DNA of 64,000 bases from Psychrosphaera saromensis (GCF_002954545.1 NZ_MSCH01000003.1:1390824-1454823), one strand, 5' to 3'; shown: positions 38,360 to 48,706, counted from the stretch's first letter. Program-made: numbers and translations. Notes: a model not told the origin generated them from the letters alone.

Positions 38360-39586
38360 TTAATCGTTGTCACCAATAAATGATATTTGATCATGGGTCC
38401 AATTAATTGCCTTAGCGTAGATAGTTGGTACTTGAGCTTCAGATAATTGCAGTGACGATTTTAATATCGACTCTTGTTCCCATTCACCACGTTCATACGC
38501 TATGGCTAAATTCAAAAATGTGGCTAATTTCCCTTTCTTATTAATTAACGCTTCTTTAATTTCAGAGGATAAAGGTAATTGCTCCATTACTGTTTTGATA
38601 TCTTGGTCTAATATGGCATCGATCAATGACAGCATGCCAGTTAAAAACGCCATGCTGGAATCACAACTTTGATCTAATTCCGCTAGGTTTTCACAAAAAT
38701 GGGCGCGCACCATAGCAAGTCGTAATAATTCTTGTGGTTTATTACTGCTGATTGAGGCTATGAATAGCAAAGATAGGAACTTTTTAAGCTCATAATTTCC
38801 TAACATCACTATGCCTTGTTTTATCGTAGAGATGTCGGCTCTTAGTTTAAACGCGGCCGAGTTACAGTACCTTAGTAGTTTGTATGAAAGGTTTATATCA
38901 CTTTCAAACATCTCCGTTATTTTCGGTACATTAACTTGTTCTGATGAGGTTTCAGCTAACAACTCAGAAAGTTTTAATTGGTTTAGCGATAAGGTTTTAG
39001 TTTTTACTATTTCAGGTTTGGAAAAAAAATAACCCTGGAAGTATTTAAATCCCATTTTTTTACATTGCTCAAATTCAGTTAAGGTTTCCACTTTTTCTGC
39101 TAAAAATTCTATATGGGTAAACTCTGCAAGGTCGAGCATAACTTGTTCAACATCGTCAAAGTTCATAGCCCTAAGATCAATTTTTACAATATCAATAAAC
39201 GGAAAGAAATGACGCCACACTGGTTTATGTTCGTAATCATCAAGTGCTAAGACATAACCTTGCTGTTTTAATACTTTAACCGCTTCTAGTAACTTTTTTG
39301 TGGGGGTAACTGTTTCCAGTATCTCTACGACTAAGGTTTCTGGCGGTAACATAGAAGGATAATTCTCAAGAATAGTATCGAGAGTAAAATTAATAAATGC
39401 AGGTTTATTATTGGTTAAATGAGCCAAGCCTAAATTGAACTCGGAACCTTCAATCATACGTGTTGTTGCTTCATCCTCATCGATATCAGGAAACACATTG
39501 TTTACGCTATCTCTAAAAAGTAACTCGTAAGCAAAAAGTTTTTTTTCCGCATCTAGTATTGGTTGTCGAGCAGCATAAAAGTACAT
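38360..39586 (-). CDS. EAL-HDOD signalling protein (CdgJ/YuxH type)
   Basis: About 408 residues: an N-terminal EAL domain and a C-terminal HDOD domain. ATG 39586 (MYFYAARQPILDAEKK) is the start: GGAAC lies 8 bases upstream and it gives the normal family beginning. EAL residues can be followed: the Glu of AYELLFR, the Asn of FINFTL, the Glu of VVEILE, the two Asp of LALDDYE, the Lys of VKIDL, the Glu of AEKVE and the Gln of FQGYFFSKP. Loop 6 (DDFGTG) is changed to DDYEHK, so c-di-GMP hydrolysis is possible but uncertain. CdgJ of Vibrio, of the same design, affects motility. Confidence 0.85.
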   Translation of the reverse strand: MYFYAARQPILDAEKKLFAYELLFRDSVNNVFPDIDEDEATTRMIEGSEFNLGLAHLTNNKPAFINFTLDTILENYPSMLPPETLVVEILETVTPTKKLLEAVKVLKQQGYVLALDDYEHKPVWRHFFPFIDIVKIDLRAMNFDDVEQVMLDLAEFTHIEFLAEKVETLTEFEQCKKMGFKYFQGYFFSKPEIVKTKTLSLNQLKLSELLAETSSEQVNVPKITEMFESDINLSYKLLRYCNSAAFKLRADISTIKQGIVMLGNYELKKFLSLLFIASISSNKPQELLRLAMVRAHFCENLAELDQSCDSSMAFLTGMLSLIDAILDQDIKTVMEQLPLSSEIKEALINKKGKLATFLNLAIAYERGEWEQESILKSSLQLSEAQVPTIYAKAINWTHDQISFIGDND

Positions 39587-39829
39587 TAACAGTTCCGATT
39601 TATTATATTTATTATTTGAACTTACTCTAAAAAAATAACAGGAATTAGAGTTAGTTAGCATTAAATAATATAGTCGTTATTTCTGGTAATACCTACTTTT
39701 TTAAAAGTATATTTGCTGAAATATAGATACTAGTTATCGACAATTAAACGATGAATTACACGAAGCTGACTATTGTAGTCTGAAATTTGTACTATGCTGA
39801 TAGTTAAAGTTTAGTTATAAGGAAAAGTT

Positions 39830-40009
39830 TTGGATTCATTTTTACTCATATTATTCGGCTACATTGGCTGGTGTTTTATCGCTTTTATCGTAGCAAGGTT
39901 TGTTAAATTGGAAAGTGCAAATAGTAAAGGTATCCCTTTACTTTACGTCTTATTGGCCGCTCCTATGGTCATAATTGATATGCTAACAGGGAAAGGTTCT
40001 ATTCGATGA
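39830..40009 (+). CDS. Small inner-membrane protein with a TTG start
   Basis: A 59-residue frame begins with TTG at 39830, preceded by AAGGAAAAG about 2 to 6 bases upstream, and ends at TGA followed by a perfect terminator 17 bases later. The peptide MDSFLLILFGYIGWCFIAFI continues with a polar stretch (KLESANSKGIP) and a second hydrophobic segment (LLYVLLAAPMVIIDML), so it would cross the membrane twice. No ATG is in reach. Family not recognised. The ribosome site, membrane design and private terminator together make it likely to be real. Confidence 0.6.
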   Translation: MDSFLLILFGYIGWCFIAFIVARFVKLESANSKGIPLLYVLLAAPMVIIDMLTGKGSIR

Positions 40010-40025
40010 ACCAAACTTGTTTATT

Positions 40026-40052
40026 ACGGTGATGATAATCACCGTTTTTTTT
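40026..40052 (+). terminator. Rho-independent terminator after the small membrane-protein gene
   Basis: ACGGTGAT (40026-40033) pairs with ATCACCGT (40038-40045) around GATA and is followed by seven T. It also insulates the metA operator from upstream transcription. Confidence 0.93.
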
Positions 40053-40067
40053 GTCTATTTTTATTTT

Positions 40068-40091
40068 AGACGTCTAAACATCTAGATGTTG
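40068..40091. promoter_or_regulatory. MetJ operator (three tandem met boxes) upstream of metA
   Basis: Three contiguous 8-mers, AGACGTCT, AAACATCT and AGATGTTG, match the met-box consensus AGACGTCT at 8, 6 and 5 positions respectively. MetJ dimers bind such arrays cooperatively with S-adenosylmethionine as corepressor. The array lies 61 bases before the metA start, where it would cover the promoter. Confidence 0.88.
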
Positions 40092-40152
40092 ACTTTGATA
40101 ATAAATTGAGTAATCTCTAGAACAACTTATTTTAATCCATAGAGTTTTATTC

Positions 40153-41094
40153 ATGCCTATTCGTGTTCCGGATAAATTACCTGCGATTGATGCTTTAAAG
40201 CAGGAGAATATTTATGTTATGCCTGCACATCGAGCGGATACTCAAGATATTCGTCCTATGCAGGTTGCTGTATTGAATTTAATGCCTGATAAAATAACCA
40301 CTGAAGTTCAGCTTGTTCGCTTATTATCTAATTCACCTCTGCAAGTTAATATCGAGCTGGTACGTTTAGAGCATCAAGCTAAAACTACTTCAGAAGCGCA
40401 TTTAGATAATTTTTATCGTTATTTTAATGATATTAAAGATAAAAATTACGACGGATTAATAATTACAGGTGCTCCGCTTGGATTAAAAAATTACGAAGAC
40501 ATAACTTATTGGCCACAGCTGAAAGAAGTATTGGAGTGGGCCGAACAGCATGTGACATCAACCTTATATTTATGTTGGGCAGCGCATGCGGCAATTTATT
40601 ATCACTATGGTATTAAACATGAAATTCGTGATACAAAACTAAGTGGGATATATAAACACAAAAAATGGGAATCTAAAGCACCAATAATGCGTGGTTTTGA
40701 TGATGTATTTTTTGCGCCACATTCACGCTATGGTGAAGTTCCAATTGATAAACTAAATCAAGAACCTGACTTAATTACCATTTCTGGCTCTGATGAAGTT
40801 GGTGCTTATTTAATGCAAAATCAGTCAGGTACTCGAGTATTTATTACTGGACATCCTGAGTACGACAGAGCAACGTTACATGATGAATATGTTCGCGATT
40901 TAGAAGCTGGTTTAGCGCCGGATATACCTGTGAATTATTACCCAAACAATGATCCGAACCTTGGCCCCGAAAAATCATGGCAAGCTCATGGTTATTTATT
41001 GTTTAGTAATTGGTTAAATTATAACGTGTATCAAAAAACACCATATAATCTGAGCCAAGTTAGTGAAAATGTTCGCACCGATAATTTTGCCTAA
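40153..41094 (+). CDS. metA: Homoserine O-succinyltransferase
   Basis: First committed step of methionine synthesis. The 313 residues carry the catalytic Cys141 (LYLCWAAHAAIYYHYG) and the His234/Glu236 pair (TGHPEYDRA). In TGAPLGL, Gly110 occupies the position (111 in E. coli) where Gly goes with succinyl-CoA and Glu with acetyl-CoA, so succinyl transfer is predicted. Repression by MetJ is expected from the operator upstream. metH genes follow 125 bases downstream on the same strand. Confidence 0.95.
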   Translation: MPIRVPDKLPAIDALKQENIYVMPAHRADTQDIRPMQVAVLNLMPDKITTEVQLVRLLSNSPLQVNIELVRLEHQAKTTSEAHLDNFYRYFNDIKDKNYDGLIITGAPLGLKNYEDITYWPQLKEVLEWAEQHVTSTLYLCWAAHAAIYYHYGIKHEIRDTKLSGIYKHKKWESKAPIMRGFDDVFFAPHSRYGEVPIDKLNQEPDLITISGSDEVGAYLMQNQSGTRVFITGHPEYDRATLHDEYVRDLEAGLAPDIPVNYYPNNDPNLGPEKSWQAHGYLLFSNWLNYNVYQKTPYNLSQVSENVRTDNFA

Positions 41095-41219
41095 AACGTA
41101 GGATTAAACATAAAGTGCAGAACAACGCATAAGAATTTAGTGCAAAATATGCTCTCAAAATATGAGCTAATAAGAACGCTATATAAAACAGTACTAGATA
41201 AAAAGTGCAGGAAAACAGA

Positions 41220-42287
41220 ATGATTAATAAAGGCAACATGCGTCCAAATCAAACCAAATTATTAACTGAATTGTTAAACACAAAAACGTTAATTTTAGAT
41301 GGTGCTATGGGCACAATGATCCAACAGTGCGGTCTAGAAGAAGAAGATTACCGAGGCACTCGTTTTGCTGACTGGCCAACGTCAGTTAAAGGCAATAACG
41401 ACTTATTAGCACTTACTCAGCCTGACATTATTAAAAACATTCATGTGCAATACCTTAAAGCTGGCGCAGATATTATCGAAACAAATAGCTTTAACTCGAC
41501 CAAAACATCTATGTCCGATTATGGAATGGAGTCTCTTGCCGAAGAAATTAATTTTGCAGCAGCTAAACTAGCTCGTGAAGCTTGTGATGAAATATCAACA
41601 CCAGAAAAACCTCGTTTTGTCGCTGGTGTATTAGGTCCTACATCAAAAACGCTATCTATCTCTCCAGATGTAAACGACCCTGGATTTAGGAATATCACGT
41701 TCGATGAGTTGGTTGACGATTACGTTACTGCTACATTAGCTTTGATGTCTGGCGGCTCTGATATTATTTTGGTGGAAACAATATTTGATACGTTAAATGC
41801 AAAAGCCGCTTTATATGCAATTGAAGAAGCTTTTGAACAAGCCGGTCAACGTTTACCTATCATGATCTCTGGCACCATAACCGATGCCTCAGGCAGAACA
41901 TTGTCGGGTCAAACTACAGAGGCATTTTATAATTCAATCTGTCATGTTAATCCAATATCTGTTGGATTAAATTGCGCGTTAGGACCTGACCAATTACGCC
42001 AATATGTTGATACTTTGTCGTCCATTTGTGAGTGTTTTGTCTCTGTTCATCCAAATGCAGGCTTGCCAAATGAATTTGGTGAATACGACTTAGAAGCTGA
42101 CGAAATGGCAGAGCATATTGCTGAGTGGTCAAGCAGCCAACTTATCAATATTGTTGGTGGTTGTTGCGGAACAACACCTGAACATATCAGTGCTATGGTG
42201 AAAGCGGTTGAAGGTAATACGCCGAGAGCACCAAAAGAAAAAAGCTCATTAATGCGCCTTTCCGGCCTAGAAGCGTTTAACTTATAA
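41220..42287 (+). CDS. metH: Methionine synthase, homocysteine-binding module as a separate protein
   Basis: A 355-residue protein equal to the first module of cobalamin-dependent Met[17 protein letters not shown] is the conserved start, and the zinc-binding cysteines are in [14 protein letters not shown] and [16 protein letters not shown]. It ends with [11 protein letters not shown] and TAA exactly where E. coli MetH passes into its folate module. Start: ATG 41220, with AGGAAA upstream, rather than GTG 41205. The second half is encoded next in the same frame. The two products presumably assemble, since neither is complete alone. Confidence 0.92.
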   Translation: MINKGNMRPNQTKLLTELLNTKTLILDGAMGTMIQQCGLEEEDYRGTRFADWPTSVKGNNDLLALTQPDIIKNIHVQYLKAGADIIETNSFNSTKTSMSDYGMESLAEEINFAAAKLAREACDEISTPEKPRFVAGVLGPTSKTLSISPDVNDPGFRNITFDELVDDYVTATLALMSGGSDIILVETIFDTLNAKAALYAIEEAFEQAGQRLPIMISGTITDASGRTLSGQTTEAFYNSICHVNPISVGLNCALGPDQLRQYVDTLSSICECFVSVHPNAGLPNEFGEYDLEADEMAEHIAEWSSSQLINIVGGCCGTTPEHISAMVKAVEGNTPRAPKEKSSLMRLSGLEAFNL

Positions 42288-42338
42288 GAATTACTATCTA
42301 GCTCTGTTTAAGAGTTTGTTAGATGTGGATACAAAAAT

Positions 42339-44975
42339 ATGACAAAAAAATTAGTCAGTAGATTTATAAATGTAGGTGAACGAACCAATGTTACCGGTTC
42401 CGCTATGTTTAAACGTTTGATCCTTGATGGCGATTACGAAACTGCATTAGATGTAGCTCGTCAACAGGTTGAAAGTGGCGCACAAGTTATCGATATCAAC
42501 ATGGATGAAGCTATGTTGGACTCAGTAGCGGCCATGCGTAAATTTTGTAACTTAATTGCATCTGAACCTGATATTTCTCGTGTACCAATTATGTTGGACT
42601 CATCAAAATGGGAAGTTATCGAAGCTGGACTTAAATGTGTTCAAGGTAAAGCAATCGTCAACTCTATTTCGATGAAAGAGGGAGAAGCGCCATTTTTAGA
42701 ATACGCTAAAAAGCTAAAACGTTATGGTGCTGCGGTTGTTGTCATGGCGTTTGATGAAGATGGCCAAGCGGAAACCCGTGAAGAAAAGTTCAGAATTTGT
42801 AAACGCGCTTACGAGCTATTAGTTGGTGAATTAGACTTTCCACCACAAGATATAATTTTTGATCCTAATATCTTTGCCGTTGCCACAGGGATTGAAGAAC
42901 ACAACAACTATGCCGTGGCATTTATCGATGCCATTAAAGACATTAAAAAGTATTTACCTCACGCCAAAATATCTGGTGGCTTATCTAACGTTTCGTTTTC
43001 ATTTCGTGGTAATAACCCGGTGCGTGAAGCTATGCATTCGGTATTTTTGTATTACGCGGTTCAAGCGGGTATGGACATGGCGATTGTTAATGCCGGACAG
43101 TTAGGTGTTTACGATGATATTCCTCTTGAATTACGAGATGCGGTTGAAGATGTAATTTTAAACCGCCGTGACGATGCAACGGAAAGACTACTTGATTTAG
43201 CGCCTAAATATCGTGGAGATGGCATTGCGGTTGAAGCTGAAACTCAAGAGTGGCGAGGTTGGGAAGTCACTAAGCGTTTGGAATATGCGCTAATAAAAGG
43301 TATTACTCAGTTTATTGAAGAAGACACTGAACAAGCTCGATTACACTTTGACCGACCATTACAGGTTATCGAAGGGCCACTTATGGATGGCATGAATGTG
43401 GTTGGTGACTTGTTTGGTGAAGGGAAAATGTTCCTACCTCAAGTGGTAAAATCAGCCCGAGTGATGAAACAAGCCGTTGCCTATTTGAACCCATATATTG
43501 AAGAAGAAAAAGAAGAGGGCAGTACCAACGGTAAAATCTTAATGGCTACCGTAAAAGGTGATGTACATGACATAGGTAAAAACATTGTTGGCGTGGTTTT
43601 ACAATGTAATAACTATGAAGTTATTGACCTTGGTGTGATGGTGCCTTGTCAGAAAATTATCGACACTGCGATAGCGGAAAAAGTAGATATTATCGGATTA
43701 TCTGGATTAATCACGCCATCTTTAGACGAAATGGTGCACGTGGCAAAAGAGCTAACTCGTCAAGGTTTGGACTTACCGTTATTAATTGGTGGTGCAACAA
43801 CATCGAAAGCGCACACGGCAGTTAAAATTAATGAACATTATGAACATCCTGTGGTTTATGTTCCTAATGCCAGTCGCTCAGTTTCCGTGGTTTCTAACTT
43901 ATTAAGTAAGGATTTACGCGTACCGTTTTTACAGCAGCTAGAAAAAGATTACGAACGTGTGGTTATTCAGCATCATCGTAAGCGTAGTAGTACGCAGTAC
44001 ATCAGTTTTGAGCAAGCACGAGCAAACAAATTTAAAGTCGACTGGGATGCGTATCAGCCACCTAAACCAAAAAAATTAGGCATTCATGAATGGCATGACA
44101 TCTCGATTAAAACACTTCGTGAATACATTGACTGGACTCCGTACTTTTTAACCTGGCAGTTAAGTGGTAAATATCCTTCAATTTTGAAACATGAAGTCGT
44201 TGGAGAGCAGGCGCAAAAAGTATTTGATGATGCTAACGAAATGTTAGATCGTTTTGAAAAAACGGGTGAGTTAAAAGCCAAAGCAGTGTTTGGTCTATTC
44301 CCAGCTAACAGCATAGATGAGTCTATTGAAGTTTATAGCAATGATGAAAGTGGTAAAGATAAACAAACTCAGCTCGTTTTACATCAATTACGTCAGCAAT
44401 TGAAAACTAGAAACTCATCACCAAATTATTGTTTAAGTGATTTTGTTGCGCCTAAAGAAACGGGGCTAGACGATTACATTGGTGCGTTTGCAGTAACGGC
44501 AGGATTTGGTGCTGATGAACTTGCAGAGCAGTTTTTAGCTGAGCATGATGATTACAATAACATCATGGTGAAAACCATCGCAGACCGATTGGCGGAAGCA
44601 TTGGCCGAATATTTACATCAACAAGTACGTAAAGAATATTGGGGTTATGCGGCAGATGAAACCTTACCTAACGATGATTTAATTCGTGAAAAATACCAAG
44701 GTATTCGTCCAGCACCGGGTTATCCTGCATGTCCTGAGCACACTGAAAAATCTAAGTTATGGCAATTGTTGGATGTGGAAAAGCGCATCGGCATGAACTT
44801 AACGGAAAGCTATGCTATGTGGCCTGGGGCATCGGTATCGGGTTGGTACTTCTCACATCCAGACTCTAAATACTTTGCTGTGAGTAAAATAGATAAAGAA
44901 CAAGCGCAAAGGTATGCTGACTTAAAAGGCTGGGATGAAAGAACCGCAGAGTTATGGCTTGGTCCTAACCTGTAG
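42339..44975 (+). CDS. metH: Methionine synthase, folate-, cobalamin- and activation-module protein
   Basis: An 878-residue protein starting [20 protein letters not shown], the beginning of the pterin-binding module of MetH ([23 protein letters not shown]). The B12 module follows with [18 protein letters not shown] (the cobalt-ligand His) and [16 protein letters not shown], then the SAM-binding reactivation domain ([34 protein letters not shown]). It lacks only the homocysteine module, which is the preceding gene, 51 bases upstream in the same frame but behind two TAA codons. Its ribosome site (TGTGGAT) is weak, suggesting coupling to upstream translation. Confidence 0.93.
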   Translation: MTKKLVSRFINVGERTNVTGSAMFKRLILDGDYETALDVARQQVESGAQVIDINMDEAMLDSVAAMRKFCNLIASEPDISRVPIMLDSSKWEVIEAGLKCVQGKAIVNSISMKEGEAPFLEYAKKLKRYGAAVVVMAFDEDGQAETREEKFRICKRAYELLVGELDFPPQDIIFDPNIFAVATGIEEHNNYAVAFIDAIKDIKKYLPHAKISGGLSNVSFSFRGNNPVREAMHSVFLYYAVQAGMDMAIVNAGQLGVYDDIPLELRDAVEDVILNRRDDATERLLDLAPKYRGDGIAVEAETQEWRGWEVTKRLEYALIKGITQFIEEDTEQARLHFDRPLQVIEGPLMDGMNVVGDLFGEGKMFLPQVVKSARVMKQAVAYLNPYIEEEKEEGSTNGKILMATVKGDVHDIGKNIVGVVLQCNNYEVIDLGVMVPCQKIIDTAIAEKVDIIGLSGLITPSLDEMVHVAKELTRQGLDLPLLIGGATTSKAHTAVKINEHYEHPVVYVPNASRSVSVVSNLLSKDLRVPFLQQLEKDYERVVIQHHRKRSSTQYISFEQARANKFKVDWDAYQPPKPKKLGIHEWHDISIKTLREYIDWTPYFLTWQLSGKYPSILKHEVVGEQAQKVFDDANEMLDRFEKTGELKAKAVFGLFPANSIDESIEVYSNDESGKDKQTQLVLHQLRQQLKTRNSSPNYCLSDFVAPKETGLDDYIGAFAVTAGFGADELAEQFLAEHDDYNNIMVKTIADRLAEALAEYLHQQVRKEYWGYAADETLPNDDLIREKYQGIRPAPGYPACPEHTEKSKLWQLLDVEKRIGMNLTESYAMWPGASVSGWYFSHPDSKYFAVSKIDKEQAQRYADLKGWDERTAELWLGPNL

Positions 44976-45023
44976 CTCATTACTACAAGTGCAGCTCAGT
45001 TATTGATAGCTAGATAATTTTAT

Positions 45024-45054
45024 AAGGCCAGTTGATTCATCAACTGGCCTTTTT
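45024..45054 (+). terminator. Rho-independent terminator after metH
   Basis: AAGGCCAGTTGA (45024-45035) pairs with TCAACTGGCCTT (45040-45051), loop TTCA, followed by T's. A 12-bp perfect stem. Confidence 0.93.
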
Positions 45055-45087
45055 GCTGAAATAAACTTAGGATATGGCATCCCAATT

Positions 45088-45711
45088 ATGGACCTTAATA
45101 TGACAGACCCTTTTGCTCACCTAACCAGAAACAATGCAGCTGATAATAATAAACAATATATTTTAGACGCTTTACAAAGATTAAATTTACTAAAAGGCAA
45201 GGTCGTTGAGATCGGCTCAGGACCTGGACAACATGGTATTCATTTTTGCCAACATGTTTCAGAACTAACCTGGCAACCAACTGAGATCACAAGTAAGTTA
45301 CCGCTTACTTTACAATGGTATGAAGTCAGTCAAAAACAGGGGTTAACAAATTATTTGAAACCTTTTTCGTTTCATATTGGTCGTGACACGATAACGGCAT
45401 CTGACTTTGATCTTGTCTATTCAGCCAATGTTCTTCACATTATTAGTGAAGAATTGGCCCAGCATTTAATTAAGCAATTAGTTGAAACCATGAGCCAAGG
45501 TCAAAAGTTGGTTTGTTATGGTCCATTTAAACAAGATGGTGAGTATACGTCTGAGTCCAATCGAGACTTTGATCAATGGCTTTTCAGTGAAGGTTATGGC
45601 GGCATGCAAGACCTGGAAGATATACCTAGTTGGAGTGATGGTAAGTTAAGTTTATTGCAAGTCGAAAGTATGCCAGCTAATAACTTTATTGTTGTTTATC
45701 AAAAGGTTTAG
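45088..45711 (+). CDS. DUF938 SAM-dependent methyltransferase
   Basis: Protein of 207 residues with a class I methyltransferase fold. GKVVEIGSGPGQHGIHFCQ is SAM motif I, TWQPTEITSKL is typical of DUF938, and FDLVYSANVLHIISEELAQ is the motif IV region. LVCYGPFKQDGEYTSESNRDFDQWL is a DUF938 hallmark. Substrate unknown. Two in-frame ATGs (45088 and 45100) are possible starts and neither has a strong ribosome site. It is preceded by the metH terminator, so it is transcribed separately. Confidence 0.83.
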   Translation: MDLNMTDPFAHLTRNNAADNNKQYILDALQRLNLLKGKVVEIGSGPGQHGIHFCQHVSELTWQPTEITSKLPLTLQWYEVSQKQGLTNYLKPFSFHIGRDTITASDFDLVYSANVLHIISEELAQHLIKQLVETMSQGQKLVCYGPFKQDGEYTSESNRDFDQWLFSEGYGGMQDLEDIPSWSDGKLSLLQVESMPANNFIVVYQKV

Positions 45712-45808
45712 CTGTATTTTCAGTAGATATTTTTTGAAGAGCTTTAAAAGAAGTTCAGTAAGCTCAAGCTCAAAAATAAACTATAAATAGATTCAATTAG
45801 GATGAAGT

Positions 45809-46396
45809 ATGACAGACGTAATCAATAAGAATTTGTATCTGGTAAAAGAGCATGTTGGTATTTTTAAAGCCGCTAATAACTATGACATTCACGATCCTGA
45901 ATCTGGTGAGATCATTATGGAGTGCCGTGAGCCTAGTTTAGGTTGGATCACTAAAGCACTCAGATTTACAGACTACAAAAGCATGACGCCTTTTGATGTC
46001 CAAATCAAAACACCAAACGATGAACGTATAGTAAGAATTCAACGCGGTATATCTATATTCTTATCTAAAGTTGAAGTCAGAGATCACAACAATGAATTGA
46101 TTGGTAGTTTTGCCCAAAAGCTATTTTCAATTGGTGGTAAGTTTGATGTGTTAGATCACAATGAACAGGTTGTATGTACTTTAGCTGGGAATTGGATTGG
46201 TTGGGATTTTTATTTTAGAAACGGTGAAACAACATTAGCGCATGTAACTAAAAAGTGGGGCGGTTTAGGTGCAGAAATGTTCACAAGTGCCGATAATTAC
46301 GTATTAGAAATTAATCCTGACATTCCAGCGGATGATAATATCCGTAAGCTTATTTTAGCCGCTGTTATGTGTATTGATATGGTGTTAAAAGAATAG
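45809..46396 (+). CDS. LURP-one/scramblase-related protein (Tubby C-terminal-like fold)
   Basis: Protein of 195 residues without signal peptide. The pattern of short strands YDIHDPESGEIIMECREP, VRIQRGISIFLSKVEVRD and NELIGSFAQKLFSIGGKFDV fits the LURP-one-related/phospholipid-scramblase fold, a 12-strand barrel with a buried hydrophobic C-terminal helix (LILAAVMCIDMVL here). Function in bacteria is unknown. A good GGATG-type ribosome site lies before the ATG. It may be cotranscribed with the YgfX-like gene 68 bases downstream. Confidence 0.75.
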   Translation: MTDVINKNLYLVKEHVGIFKAANNYDIHDPESGEIIMECREPSLGWITKALRFTDYKSMTPFDVQIKTPNDERIVRIQRGISIFLSKVEVRDHNNELIGSFAQKLFSIGGKFDVLDHNEQVVCTLAGNWIGWDFYFRNGETTLAHVTKKWGGLGAEMFTSADNYVLEINPDIPADDNIRKLILAAVMCIDMVLKE

Positions 46397-46464
46397 TTAA
46401 CAAACATAACTATCTGAGTTTACTGGCGTTGCATAGATAATTTTTTCTGTACTACTATTAGGTA

Positions 46465-46956
46465 ATGAATGAATTAATAGCTAGTTACCGGATTAGTGTA
46501 CGCCCGTATTCTAAAGTGAAATATATCCAACATGCTGTCTTAATATGTTGGTATTGTTTAGCCGTTTATTTTTGGCCTTATTTTATTCCTCTTGTTATTA
46601 AATCTACTTTGATTGTGTCTACACTTTTATTTTCATTACTATGCTTTTATCCCCCAAATATTATCTATCAGAAGTTAAGGCTACAGAATTTAAAAGATCT
46701 CAAATTGAAGGCTCAGATATTAAAAGGGCAAGAAGAAGTATTTCAACTGTCAGAATTAGGTCAGATTTATTGGGTAAAAAGCGCAAGGTCCGGTCAACTA
46801 TTAGCAACAAGTTACTTCTGGCCTTTTTGTTTTTACTTACGAATAATCAATCCAATTAGCCAAAAACGTTATTGGAAAGTGATTTTTGTTGATCAAGTCA
46901 GCGAGGGATCGGCAAGGCGGTTACGACGAATAATTAAAAGAATTAAATCGACGTAA
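46465..46956 (+). CDS. YgfX (CptA)-like membrane protein
   Basis: Protein of 163 residues with a two-helix membrane hairpin near the N-terminus (HAVLICWYCLAVYFWPYFIP and a second helix) and a basic C-terminus (SARRLRRIIKRIKST). YRISVRPYSKVKYIQH, the G-x-I-Y-W strand and the closing D...ARRLRRI pattern parallel E. coli YgfX, a membrane protein paired with SdhE. In many gammaproteobacteria ygfX is encoded beside nadB and rpoE, as here; sdhE is not seen in this window. It is longer than E. coli YgfX (135). Confidence 0.55.
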   Translation: MNELIASYRISVRPYSKVKYIQHAVLICWYCLAVYFWPYFIPLVIKSTLIVSTLLFSLLCFYPPNIIYQKLRLQNLKDLKLKAQILKGQEEVFQLSELGQIYWVKSARSGQLLATSYFWPFCFYLRIINPISQKRYWKVIFVDQVSEGSARRLRRIIKRIKST

Positions 46957-46968
46957 CCTACTTAGCTG

Positions 46969-48585
46969 CTAGATTTCAGGATGCCCATCAGGAGTTAATA
47001 TAGTTGGAGTCGAACTTGGTAAAGTGTCTGGGTAATCTAAGTTATAATGCAACCCACGACTTTCTTTACGTTCTAACGCACTTCTGACAATTAATTCAGC
47101 AACCAATACTAAATTTCTTAGCTCCAATAAATTATTACTGACTTTAAAGGTCTCGTAAAATTCATTCACTTCACTTTTGATTAAATCAATTCGTTTTAAG
47201 GCTTTGTGTAAACGACGATCTGAACGAACGATGCCAACGTAATCCCACATAATTAATCTAAGCTCGTGCCAAGTGTGGCTTATGATCACATCTTCTTCTA
47301 ATGTTGTTACTTCGCTGTCATCCCAAAGTGGGATAGCAGGAGGTTGTGGGCTTGAAGCTAAAGTCGATAAGATAGATTGTGCAGCACCGTGAGCAAAAAC
47401 GATACATTCCAACAAGCTGTTACTGGCCATGCGGTTAGCACCATGTAATCCTGTGTAAGCAACTTCACCAATAGCAAATAGGTTATCTTTATTGGTTTTT
47501 CCGGTTAAGTCAGTAATAACACCGCCGCAAGTGTAATGCGCTGCAGGAACAATTGGGATCTGCTCTTTAGTGATGTCTAAACCGACCTTTAAACAACGGG
47601 CGTATATAGTTGGGAAATGTTCGATAACAAATTGTGGTTCTTTGTGCGTGATGTCTAAGTACATACAATCGGCACCTAAACGTTTCATTTCAAAGTCGAT
47701 GGCTCGGGCCACAATATCTCTTGGGGCTAACTCTTCACGTGGGTCGAAATCTGGCATAAAACGACTGCCGTCAGGGCGTCTTAAATAAGCTCCTTCACCA
47801 CGCATGGCTTCACTGATCAAAAAGTTTTGAGCTTTTTCGTGATATAAACTTGTTGGGTGGAATTGATTAAATTCCATGTTCGCTACTTTACAACCTGCAC
47901 GCCAAGCCATGGCAATTCCATCGCCACTGGCGATGTCTGGATTAGAAGTATATTGATAAACTTTGCTCGCGCCACCAGTTGCTAAAGCGACAAACTTGGC
48001 AGAAATACTCTCAACACGCTCAAGGTTTCTATTCCAAATATACGCACCATGAATTTTATTATCATCTAAGTTCAGTTTAGAACCTGTAACTAAATCAAGT
48101 GCATTATAGCGTTCAAATAATTGGATGTTTGGATGTGATTTTACTTTGTCTAATAAGGTCGTTTGCACCGCTTTACCGGTTGCATCAGCTGCATGAAGTA
48201 TACGTCTGTGACTGTGCCCGCCTTCGCGAGTAAGGTGATAACGCTTTGAACCGTCACTATCTTGAATCTGGTCAAATGGTACGCCCTGGTCGATTAACCA
48301 TTTCATAGAGGTCTTTGCATGACTGGCTGTATAATAAACGGCGTTTTCATCACACAAGTTTGCACCAGAGATTAAGGTGTCTTGTACATGGGATTCAATA
48401 CTGTCGTTTTCATCAAACACCGCAGCAATACCGCCTTGCGCGTACAAGGTAGAGCCTTCTTTTAATGCCGATTTACTTAGAATAATAACGTTTACCTTAT
48501 CAGCAATACTTAGAGCTAAGGTTAAACCCGCAGCTCCACTACCAATAATTAAACAATCTGTTGTATGTTGAGTATTATCTTGCAT
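46969..48585 (-). CDS. nadB: L-aspartate oxidase
   Basis: FAD enzyme of 538 residues oxidising L-aspartate to iminoaspartate, the first step of NAD synthesis. [19 protein letters not shown] is the FAD-binding start, [19 protein letters not shown] and [15 protein letters not shown] are substrate-side motifs, and [20 protein letters not shown] is the C-terminal FAD signature. It is divergent from rpoE, the normal gammaproteobacterial arrangement, and convergent with the YgfX-like gene (12 bases apart). Confidence 0.96.
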   Translation of the reverse strand: MQDNTQHTTDCLIIGSGAAGLTLALSIADKVNVIILSKSALKEGSTLYAQGGIAAVFDENDSIESHVQDTLISGANLCDENAVYYTASHAKTSMKWLIDQGVPFDQIQDSDGSKRYHLTREGGHSHRRILHAADATGKAVQTTLLDKVKSHPNIQLFERYNALDLVTGSKLNLDDNKIHGAYIWNRNLERVESISAKFVALATGGASKVYQYTSNPDIASGDGIAMAWRAGCKVANMEFNQFHPTSLYHEKAQNFLISEAMRGEGAYLRRPDGSRFMPDFDPREELAPRDIVARAIDFEMKRLGADCMYLDITHKEPQFVIEHFPTIYARCLKVGLDITKEQIPIVPAAHYTCGGVITDLTGKTNKDNLFAIGEVAYTGLHGANRMASNSLLECIVFAHGAAQSILSTLASSPQPPAIPLWDDSEVTTLEEDVIISHTWHELRLIMWDYVGIVRSDRRLHKALKRIDLIKSEVNEFYETFKVSNNLLELRNLVLVAELIVRSALERKESRGLHYNLDYPDTLPSSTPTILTPDGHPEI

Positions 48586-48706
48586 TAAAAAAACCTATTA
48601 GATTTTGAATCCGATCACTTTACTAAGTAATCCATTCATATTCGAACTTATTTTTTATAAAAGTTATTGATTTCACTTATCTTTTTATAAAAAACAAAAT
48701 AAATAA

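Noticed and set aside
41095-41219. MetJ boxes before the metH genes
   Set aside because: No 8-mer close to AGACGTCT occurs; the repeated AAGTGCAG strings do not fit the consensus.
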